NCBI GenBank assembly: GCA_964617145.1
Contig: CAZTVN010000023.1
Coordinates: forward strand, 1-18,735
DNA length: 18,735 nucleotides
Source of the DNA: CAZTVN01 sp964617145
GTDB lineage: Bacteria > Patescibacteriota > Gracilibacteria > UBA1369 > JACRIC01
Direction of reading: 5' to 3'
The notes beneath the pieces were generated by a model. It did not search any database, had not been told where the DNA came from, and saw only the letters and a list, made by a program, of their open reading frames with translations. Made by a program: the position numbers and the translations under genes. This document shows, in pieces, positions 6,353 to 15,800 of the stretch (position 1 is its first letter; every line of letters starts with the position of its first letter).

Positions 6353-8404
6353 TTAAGAAGGATCGGCAGCATCTCTTTTTTCACAAAGTTTGTCCGTCGC
6401 ATCCGTTTGAATTTTTCCCAACATATCAAAATAAACAGAAAAATAGGTTTGCATTTGGTCCATTTCTTCGATGAGGTATTGATAAAAAAGTGAGGCATTT
6501 TCGAGCTTGGTTTCATTTTTTTGAGTCCGTGCCTCGTTTTGAGCATTTTTTTCAGCCTCAGCAATAATTCTGTCAATATCACTTAAAACCTCTTCATACG
6601 TGGATTCTTGAGAATTATTGGTAAGAGCAAGTTCAGTCGCCTTATTCGTAAGAACTTGGGCGCAAAGCTCTTTTTGTTCTTCGGTTACAGCTTCTTCATT
6701 ACAATATTTTAAATAATAAACAGGACCATGTTTATCAAAGCTCAAAGCCGATCCAACGCCAAGAGGATCAGATGGGGGACTGGAAAGAATCTTATCAAAA
6801 GCTTCAAAAACAGCATCTTCAAAATCCATTTTCGTGACAATGTCATCATGAACGGGAGTGCGAATGGGTTTGGAGAAAAATTGAATAATGCCACCCATAT
6901 CTTTTGGAGGAATTTTAAGGCCGAGAACCTCTTTACATACCGGAGTTTCAAAAATATTTCCCGTAATTTTACTGGGGACAAGATTATGCGAAATCGTGTC
7001 ATAGAGATGTTTATTGATAAAGTCGACATTACAAGCAATGCATCGATCGTTGTCGGGATAACGAGTTTTTCCCGCATTATTGCCAGTCGTAATTTCAAGA
7101 CAAAAAGTGCCAGCACACAAACTCGAACTCTTCGGCCAATCAGGAGAAGAAGGTATGAAAATTTCAGCTCCATCGCTATTCGTATAACCCGTATCGATAA
7201 TATTGGCGGAAAGAGAATCGCTTGAGACGGATGAAGAGTCATTTTGTGAGGATGTTTCAGATGCAGCTGATGAGTCCGCTGTTTCATCTGAAGATTTACT
7301 TTCTGATTGAGAGGAGTTGGTGGTAGAAGATGTGTTTTGAGAGGAAATATCCGAAGAGTCAGTCAACCCATCTTGCGTACTATTTTCTGATTCATTTTCA
7401 GCGAGTTGAGTAAGTTCAAGATCTTCTTGATCGGTACAAAAAGTGCTCCCTGAAAGAGATTCTAAGGCGTCATCACTTGATAAAAAGTCACCATCACTTG
7501 ATAAAGAGGAGTTCTGATTCGAACCATCTTGTGATTGCGATGATGAATCCGTTGAACCATCGATTGAAACGTCATCATCTGTTTGAGAAGTATCATCCGA
7601 TTCGGAAGCATTGACCGGGTCACTTTGAGAAGCGCCGGCTGTTTGAGAAGATTGATCGCCAGTAAAAACCGAAGGCTCGCTATCTTTAGATGATGTCCCG
7701 GAATCATCGTCGTCTTGAAGTAAAGACAGTCCTTCAGAAAGTGCCTGAAGAGCATCGTAGTCGAGAAAGTTTTGTGGTGTGCGTTTACCAAAAAGAACTT
7801 CTTCAATCTTATTCAGATCTTCAATCAGATCAAAACCTGAATCCTCCAAATCTCCATTGGAAAAAATCTCTGAGGAATAAAGGGAAAGAGCAATGTCATT
7901 CTGATATTGCTGAAATTCGAGTTCTTCAGAAAATACACGCTGAAACTCAGATTGCTTTGACTGAGCCTCAGGGATAGTCAGACCTCTTCCTTCATTTTCT
8001 AAAGAAAATGTGGTCAAATCGCCAGCGAGAATGCCTTCGATATCTTTTTCAGGAAATCCATAACGAATCGCCATAGTTTTGATCGTATCTCCATAAGGTT
8101 TATTTTGAAATTGCCGATATATTTTAAGGTAAATGTCTTTTCCGGGAGTTTCAGAAATACCAAAAGAAGAAAAAGCATCACGAAAATCGAATTCAGTGAC
8201 CGCATCTTGCGCTTGAGACGCAAGGGAAGTAAAAATTTGTTCCGTAGCGCAATAACCGGCCTTCAAGCTATTTTCTCGGTAAGAAATACAGGTATCGGAA
8301 ATATTTTCATAAGCACAATCGATGGCTTGAGTTGGAATCGGAATCAAGAAAATTCCTGTGAAAAAGAAAAAAAATAAAATGGGAGAAAATACGTTTTTCA
8401 GCAT
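6353..8404 (-). CDS. Exported protein with Ser/Asp-rich linker, unknown function
   Basis: The gene encodes 683 aa. A signal peptide is clear at residues 1-28 (a very hydrophobic core ending IPTQA-ID). A helical N-terminal domain (about 29-205) carries three early cysteines. From about 205 to 405 runs a low-complexity linker of Ser, Asp, Gln and Thr with a single Cys. A C-terminal domain (about 410-683) contains CAGTFC, RCIAC and further cysteines, and ends in a long helix with KLCEKRDAADPS. Mature cysteines number twelve, suggesting disulfides. Six bases separate it from the previous gene. AAGGA sits only one base from the ATG, unusually close. No catalytic motif or named family is visible; the linker resembles flexible stalks of surface proteins. 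Confidence 0.88.
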   Translation of the reverse strand: MLKNVFSPILFFFFFTGIFLIPIPTQAIDCAYENISDTCISYRENSLKAGYCATEQIFTSLASQAQDAVTEFDFRDAFSSFGISETPGKDIYLKIYRQFQNKPYGDTIKTMAIRYGFPEKDIEGILAGDLTTFSLENEGRGLTIPEAQSKQSEFQRVFSEELEFQQYQNDIALSLYSSEIFSNGDLEDSGFDLIEDLNKIEEVLFGKRTPQNFLDYDALQALSEGLSLLQDDDDSGTSSKDSEPSVFTGDQSSQTAGASQSDPVNASESDDTSQTDDDVSIDGSTDSSSQSQDGSNQNSSLSSDGDFLSSDDALESLSGSTFCTDQEDLELTQLAENESENSTQDGLTDSSDISSQNTSSTTNSSQSESKSSDETADSSAASETSSQNDSSSVSSDSLSANIIDTGYTNSDGAEIFIPSSPDWPKSSSLCAGTFCLEITTGNNAGKTRYPDNDRCIACNVDFINKHLYDTISHNLVPSKITGNIFETPVCKEVLGLKIPPKDMGGIIQFFSKPIRTPVHDDIVTKMDFEDAVFEAFDKILSSPPSDPLGVGSALSFDKHGPVYYLKYCNEEAVTEEQKELCAQVLTNKATELALTNNSQESTYEEVLSDIDRIIAEAEKNAQNEARTQKNETKLENASLFYQYLIEEMDQMQTYFSVYFDMLGKIQTDATDKLCEKRDAADPS
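7210..7700 (-). repeat. Low-complexity Ser/Asp/Gln coding region
   Basis: This stretch within the 683-aa gene encodes a compositionally biased linker (SSQSQDGSNQNSSLSSDGD and similar). Codons for serine vary (TCA, TCT, TCC, AGT), so it is not a simple DNA microsatellite. It would form an extended, acidic, disordered spacer between two cysteine-containing domains. Confidence 0.7.
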
Positions 8405-8410
8405 GTCCTT

Positions 8411-9109
8411 TTATGTGCAATTAGGAGTTGAAACATTCACGAATTTCATTGGATATTTTTCCACATCTTTACGAATGCGATACAGAGAGGCCTCATACTT
8501 TTGAAGACTTTCTAAAATTTCTTCATATTTTCGATGCATGACATAAGCCGTTTGAAATTCATTGTAAACGGCAAGGCTCATATCAAGAGTCTGCTTGGCA
8601 TGTTCAAGCTCTTGAGAGATAAATGTTGTGCGTGAAGAAGCGTACTGAGTGACTTCATCAACAGTCGCGGGTGAGTCCTCGTCTTCATACCCGCTCTCGC
8701 ATTCACCGCTTTCAGTAAAAAGAGAAGTATTCGCTATCATCGCTTCAGAATAGGCCGAAAACGTTTGCGTAAGTTTCTCGGCAAGGCAATAGGTACTCAA
8801 ATTATCCGAGTTACACGTTTCATTATCTTCTAATTTTGGTGGTTTCAATAATTTTTTAGTTTCTTCATTCGGCCCATCTTTGAAAGCATCATTTAACCTC
8901 TCAAATTGTTCATTAAACGTATCATTCACAAAAGAATGATAGGCTTTCATCATGGCAGGAACATTGCCCTCTTCTTGTAAAAAGTCATAAGATTCGCTCT
9001 CCTTAAGAGCATTTCCTGCCAATATATTGCTGTAAAAAAGCGCAATAACCACAAGCAGGATACATCCAATTAAAAAACCAAAACGAAGAGAAAAAAAAGG
9101 TTTGCTCAT
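8411..9109 (-). CDS. Membrane-anchored helical protein, unknown function
   Basis: The gene encodes 232 aa starting MSKPFFSLRFGFLIGCILLV. A single membrane segment at about 9-28 anchors a mostly helical exterior. Cysteine pairs occur at ETC...TYC (about 97-107) and GEC (about 136), and the chain ends PNCT, with the last Cys next to the C-terminus. The region from about 150 to 220 is charged and heptad-like, a likely coiled coil. I choose ATG 9109 because it overlaps the previous stop TGA as ATGA, the hallmark of translational coupling; a TTG two codons earlier is possible but less likely. It belongs to the same operon as its neighbours. No family recognised. Confidence 0.87.
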   Translation of the reverse strand: MSKPFFSLRFGFLIGCILLVVIALFYSNILAGNALKESESYDFLQEEGNVPAMMKAYHSFVNDTFNEQFERLNDAFKDGPNEETKKLLKPPKLEDNETCNSDNLSTYCLAEKLTQTFSAYSEAMIANTSLFTESGECESGYEDEDSPATVDEVTQYASSRTTFISQELEHAKQTLDMSLAVYNEFQTAYVMHRKYEEILESLQKYEASLYRIRKDVEKYPMKFVNVSTPNCT

Positions 9110-9831
9110 TGACAATATTTACTTAATGCAGGAAGTTTTTCAGTAAAGCTCGTAATATTCCCATACCACTGCGCAATCATGGTATTGAGATTCCCCAATT
9201 GAGAATTAATCTGTTTATACTTATCAACCAATATATAACTTCGTTTCCTTTGGGCATTCTCCAAAAGATAGTCACGAAAAAAAGGTCTCATGCCCTCTTT
9301 ATAAATTTGATCGAGAAAATTTTGACATGCGGGATATTCTTCAACAATTTTTTCACCATGAGTCTCGCGTAGACGCCGAACAGATAATACAACACTCAAA
9401 GCATCATACGCTTCATCTTCCATGGCCCGATAGAGATCGACAGCAATAGGAAGAAGATCGCTCGTCGCTGAAGGATTTTTAAGAAGTTCAGTCATCGAAG
9501 ACGCGCCAACTTTTAGATGAGTGTTGACGCACTCATTCACAACTTGCAAACAGCTGATATTTTCAGGATTTTCTAAAAGAGTGTTTTTCGTGTCTTCACT
9601 CAAACAGGTAAGAGAAGAAAGAACGGCTTCATACGATTCATCGGTTGGATCAATTTCGTCACCGCTTGTATCGCCATCGGGGTCAACATCGCTTCCACTC
9701 AGCGATCCACTGCCTGAATCCTCATAAATACTTTCTTGAGCCAAAACCATTTGGTTCGATGGATGAGCAAATGAAACTGTAAGAAGAAAAAGGATGAAAG
9801 TGCAAACGATGTATTGTATAAGATGCTTCAT
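9106..9831 (-). CDS. Exported helical protein, unknown function
   Basis: The gene encodes 241 aa. The signal peptide (about 1-32) has a hydrophobic core IVCTFILFLLTVSFA, with likely cleavage near VLAQ-ES. An acidic Gly/Ser/Asp-rich spacer (about 34-65) leads to a helical domain with cysteines at LTC, ISC, NEC and PAC. A final helix ends KYCQ, placing Cys as the penultimate residue. The start lies 5 bp after the stop of the giant gene, and its own stop overlaps the next ATG by 4 bp, so the three are almost certainly co-translated. I recognise no family. The plan (signal, acidic spacer, helices, terminal Cys) is shared with the following genes. Confidence 0.87.
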   Translation of the reverse strand: MKHLIQYIVCTFILFLLTVSFAHPSNQMVLAQESIYEDSGSGSLSGSDVDPDGDTSGDEIDPTDESYEAVLSSLTCLSEDTKNTLLENPENISCLQVVNECVNTHLKVGASSMTELLKNPSATSDLLPIAVDLYRAMEDEAYDALSVVLSVRRLRETHGEKIVEEYPACQNFLDQIYKEGMRPFFRDYLLENAQRKRSYILVDKYKQINSQLGNLNTMIAQWYGNITSFTEKLPALSKYCQ

Positions 9832-9836
9832 AAATT

Positions 9837-12800
9837 TTATTTTATAGTAATTTCATTGCTACGGCTCAAAAAAACTTCATTTTTGCTATCCATAATCGCG
9901 GCAAAGACCGTGTCGGAAGGAATAATATCGGCGGTATTTTCAAGTGAAGCTTCGCAAGGACAACTAAAGCACGATGCAGGAACAACATAAATACCTGGAT
10001 TAAGTTGAGTCGAAGTGGCAAGATCAGCATTGATAGTTGTATCATCATTCCCAACAAGGGGATCAGTTTCTGTAATCATGACCTCATCGAAATCACTCAC
10101 ACCGCCGGAATCGGTATCTGAGTTATTAGGATCAGTATCATAGGTGTTGATTTCATCGCTATTCGTAAGGCCATCTTTATCGTTGTCATCATCTCGAGAT
10201 TCAAGAGGGTTGGTAAAATCATCCAAAACTTCGTCTCCATCTTTTACCCCTCCATCATCGCTGTCGGCATCAAAAGGATCGGTGCCATACTTTTCACGCT
10301 CATCTCGATCAGTGAGTCGATCAAAGTCGCTATCATCATCGGAAGCCTCAAGAGGATCGCTCGTGAGAAGAGCATTATCTTGATCATCGATGTCTTGTGT
10401 CGCTTGAGACGGCCCCGTCGTTGTCTTTAAATCGCTCGAACGCCCTTTGACTTCAGCGCCGTCACTCACACCACCAGAATCCGTATCAGGGTTATGAGGA
10501 TCGGTGCCATACTTTTTTTCTTCACTGTTTTTAAGGCCATCGGAGTCAGGATCAGAATCGGGGTCATCATCATTCAAGGAATCGTGATAAGGATCGTCAC
10601 TACTATCCAAAGCACTGTCATCACTTGGATCTAAAGGATCCATGGGATTTTGGGAGTAANNNNNNNNNNTCCCTTCCATGAGCTTAGCATTATTTTCAAC
10701 TTCCCCCCCATCAGAAACCCCTCCATCATCAGTGTCAGGATCAAAAGGATCAGTGCCATAAACCGACACTTCTAACACATTTTTTAGTCCATCGGAGTCA
10801 CTGTCTACGTTGGTACCATCGTCTTGAGATTCAAGAGGATTGCTAAGATAATCCAAAACCTCATCACCATCCTTCACTCCGCCAAAATCAGTGTCAGGTT
10901 TAAGAGGATCAGTTTTGACCACAAAGATTTCTTCAGAGTCAAAGAGACGATCTTTATCAGTATCGGCATCAAAAGGATTAGTGCCATAAATTTGCCTTTC
11001 ATCACTGTCAACAAGGCCATCGCCGTCGCTATCTCCCGGGTTCAAATCATCGGTCATCGGATCAGTTCCAACGCGAACTTCTGTCCCATCCAGAAAGCCA
11101 TCGTTGTCGGTGTCAGGATTTTTTGGATCGGTGCCGAAGCGATATTCATCAAGATTGGAAAGCCGGTCAAGGTCAGGATCTAAAGAAGCATCGGAAGCAT
11201 CATTCATGTCAAAACCATAGAGATCTTCAAAATAGTCAGGAAGCGAATCATTATCAGAATCTTCAATAAAACAATTCCAGAAATTTAAAACACGCGACGC
11301 CATTTCCACAAATTGCATTCGAGATAAAAAGGTCGAAGCTTGCTTTGCTTCATCGGATGTCAAAATAAAAGCATCCCGAATAACATTTTGTGGATTTTCA
11401 AGATAATCACTTAAGTCAGTTGCGATCGTAATATACGGAGTGTACCATGGTTGTCCATCCAAAAGGGGATGATCGCGCAGAGCTTGTGAAAGATCGATAA
11501 TATCTTTTTTGCCCAATGCCTCAAGGATAATTTTCGTAGCTTCTGCTCGTGTAATAAAATTGTCAGGCTTGAATGGAGTAAGAGAAGTGACAGGATCTTT
11601 TTCTCCTAAATAACCAGTAATAAATCCTTGGAGAAAAGATTCCTTGGTTTCATCAAAGTACCAAAGAGAATTTTTTTCATTAAAAGATATATCATTAAAA
11701 GGGATATCACTAAAGACTTGAGGCAAAAGATATGCGGCATCAGATGGATTGATACACAAAATTTTGAGCATAATTTTTGTAAATTCCGCACGGGAAATTT
11801 TTTGGGAAGGCCTGAACGAACCATCGCTATAACCTTCGATCACGCCTTTTTTGACGAGATCATTTAAAGTGTCATAAAGCATATCATCTTGGGAAACATC
11901 AGAAAAAGTTGCTCTATTCTCTTGAGGCTCAAAACTCGAAATAGTCTGTAAGGCCGAACCATCGACAGAAAATGGATCACGCGAGAGTACAAATTCTTCT
12001 CTATTACTCAAACCATCGTTGTCAGCATCTTGAGAGCCATCCTTGGCATTCAGAGGATCCAAACCAAATTGAACTTCAAAACCATCGTCCATACCATCAT
12101 TATCAGTATCATCATTGTAAGGATGTGTCCCTATTTTAAATTCTTCAAGTGTATTCAAACCATCGCTATCAAAATCTCTCAAAGAATCAGAAGCATTTTG
12201 AGGATCAAGAGCATAAAGCTCTTCAAATAAATCAGAAATACCGTCAAGATCACTATCTTTATTTGAAGAAGATGTATTGTTCGCAGCTTGAGAAACAAGA
12301 CTATCAGACATTGCCAAATTTTTTGCCGCAATATAGACTTCGGCGATCGTATTTCCATCATAAAGAATCTCAACTATGGCTGGGTCATCGATATTTTGAG
12401 ATTCTTTTAATCGTAAAGTAACCCTATCATCTAAAACAAAAATATTCGAATCGGAGCTAATAAGAACCATTTGAGAGAGGTTCGAAGTCGTGGACGCAGC
12501 ATGAGCCAATGGTGAAAAAGGCTTAAACAATGATGACCGGGTACTCCACATTCCAAAAGACACTCGTGGCGTTTTTACTTGAGCCATAATAGCGGCTCCT
12601 GGATGAAGAGGGTCGGATCCCGGAAGTTGAGTGAAATTATAAGAATCAGTTACATTACGATCACGAACATGAACACCATTTAAATTTACAACACTTTCTT
12701 GGGTAAATTCAAAATCAGGGTTATGAAGGGTGACATCAGTATTTTGATCCGGAACAAAGTAAACACTGGTGAGAATGCTCCCTGAAGTATCTTGAAGAAC

Positions 12801-15800
12801 AAAAGCAAATGGAGACCCCGATTTACCTTGAAGTGCGGAAACGCTATAACGATCATCGATAAGGCCGATTCGTCCACTTTTCATACTGATTTGCGCAACA
12901 ACCATATCCTCATGATTTTTAACTACAAGATGTTGTTCGCTATCAAGGTCGGCAACAGAAAATTTCCCAGCCGTATCAGTATGGTAGACGCCATTTGGAG
13001 AACTTTCTGTTTTAATAAAGCTCCATACGCCGTCGCGCTGCCTGAGAATTTTTATAGGAATACCTTCGATTTGAGGTTCAATATATCCCTCAATGGTTGG
13101 ATCGATGAGTGAAGATTCATTTAAGAAAACTTGAGGAACAAAAACCTCAATATCGATCTTTTGAGAACTAGAATTACGAGCTTCATCCTCTATCATGAGA
13201 TTGACGCTTCGGGTTCCGATAGTTTCATAAGGGCCAAGGGTAAGAGTGGGATCATCGAGGTCATTTGAAGGATTGCCGTCATGGTCGAAGTCAACTAAAG
13301 GGTCGGTGTCATGAAAACTGTCAGGATCATTCGTAGTGTCCAAATCTCCATTCGTATCCTTGGTAAGATCAAGATCGAAGCTATAAGAAGTAATCTCGCT
13401 ATACGTATCAAAAGATGTGCTCGCATCGAGTTTCAGAGTTTTGAAAATAGAAATTTTTTTCTTATCAGAACCTGCCGTGGCAAAAGGAGCCGTTTTATCA
13501 GCGCAAAGCTGGGGAGCTAAAAGAAGAGTTTCTGAAGCGCTTGAACGTTTGCCTTCCTGTAAAAGAGCAAAAATTTGTGCATAAAAGTTCCCATTATCCG
13601 TATGAAGATCATATTGCGGATTTTCGGCATCATTTATAGCATCGAAAGTAAAGGATTCGAGAGGAGAAAGCGTAAAAGTAGAAGGCTTATTTTCTAAAAG
13701 CGGCTCGGGCACTGAATCGAGATGATAGGAAATAGAAGCTTCACCTTTAATCCCTGTCTCTACGTGGTCTCCTTCACGAATAAGCATACCTTCATAGGCC
13801 TCAATAAGGCTAAGGGGATCATTGGGATAAAAAATCTCAACCTTGCCACTCAAAACCTTGATTTCAGATTGAAGGGGAAGTGAAGAAAGCGAGATAACGT
13901 CACTTTCACGAATTTTGAGTTCAGAAATGGCGTTTACCTCATCTTCTTGTTCAGTGTTAGGAGGATAAGTGATGCGTATGTTTGATTGAGTCAAAGGATG
14001 AAGCATCATTCCTTCGCTCACTTTGATACTCTCGGAACGACTCAGAGGAGTCCTTAAGACCGTTTCTATTTTTACATCACCAGAAATATCAACCAAAGTA
14101 GCTACTTTCGGTTTTTGTTCGGGAAGGATAAAATTGGTATATCGGCCAATTTCTATTTCACTCGAAGAAGAAAGATTTACATGAGCATAAGCATCACCAT
14201 TTTTGATGACAGTGCCAGCTCGTAAAAGGCCATTGGACTCACTTGAAGCATTCAAGCTCACTTCACCTTGAATGACGACAATTTCAGGCGAAGATACGGT
14301 AATATCCGGAACAATAAGAAAAGTGTTTTCGTCCATTTCTAAAGTGCTACCATCAGAAAAAGTAAGAAGAGCTTTACTGTTATTTTTAGTGGCAATTTGA
14401 TCGCCCGAGAAAAGTTTTCCAGTTGAGCTTAAGTCACTTGATCCTGTGCCAGGGGATAAAGAACCTGAACCGCTTACAATTTCAATGTCGCCTTTTTGGA
14501 TGCTTAAAGTGACTAAAGAAGTGAAAGGAATACTCTCCTCCGATTTTTCTTTATTCGGAATCAAATGGATTCTTTGAGTTTCAGAAAGAGTATCCCTATC
14601 AAAACTATCAAGGGATTTTTTGGCCACGATTTCATATCCGATAACATCGTCTCGTTCCGATTTTCGGAACGCAACAGAAGCAAAATGACTATTTATGTCA
14701 GTATTGACGAAACGATTGAGAGAAGCGCCGGAAGGAATGAGTGATGTGAGATTGAGAACTTCAGGGTTGCCCTCATAGTAGGAAGACTTGGGATTTTTTT
14801 CAAAATTTTCTTTAAGATAAACTCTCCCTCCGAATGAATACACAATATCTTCATCAGAATCATTATCAAAGTCAATGAAAAGCGTGTGATTTTCCTCGTC
14901 TGTATCTTTGATAGAATTCATAAGCCGTTCATTGACCTCTTGCTCTTTATTATAAATAAAGATGCCTTTTTGATACGCAGCGACAGAGGAAGCTGAGGTT
15001 TCATTGGCTACGGTATCGGGAATATTGGTAAGTTGTGCAAGAAGTCGATCGGGATCGGAGAATTCTTCAAAATCTTCTCGTGTTTCCTGTACGCGTTTTT
15101 CGAGATTTTTCGAAACGCTTGAAGAAGTTTTTGAGAGAGAATTTAATTCTGACAAATTCGTGGAAGTAAAAACATTTTCACTATTATTTTGAGAGGCAAA
15201 AAGATGAGGTGCAGCTTCTTTGGCATTTGAAGACTGCGCCAAAAGTCGTATCACCTCATCGCCTGACGATGATACTATCTTTTCATTAATAGCCTGTTGA
15301 TTTTCATAGTAATCGATGAGTTGATCGCGAAGAGCAAGAATGCGTTTATGCGATGGCGAGACCAAATCATTCGAAGTAAAGGGACTATTTTTAATATCAT
15401 CAAGAGTTTTTGCAAAAATGTGATCAGAAGGATTTTTCATTTCTTGTTCGGCAACAAGACGTATAAAAGAGGGTGTTTTCTCTAAAGTTGCCGTTTGATT
15501 TTCTGCAATATTTTCAAGATCGTCGATGGTTTTATAAAGACGAGCAAGAGCGCTGCTTAAAAATGGATTTGAGGCAGCGATAGCAAAACCCCGTTCAGAA
15601 AGTCCATACTGAGAAAAATCAGAAGGTTGAAAAGACGAAAGATCTGACGGCTTTAAATCAACATCTTGAGAAAGACCTTCAGGAGCTTGAGCCGCTTGTT
15701 CAAGTCTGCGCATCACCTCATCCCAAATATTCCCCATGTTGCCGGTATAGTTATTGAAAGTTTTTGAATATTTTTTAAGGGATTCGATAACAGTATCAAA

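Noticed and set aside
9110..9115. TTG start two codons upstream for the 232-aa protein
   Set aside because: The ATG at 9109 overlaps the previous stop as ATGA and is the more likely start.
10050..11255. CRISPR-like periodic repeats
   Set aside because: The periodicity is that of an aspartate-rich coding repeat; units vary in length and sequence and stay in one frame.
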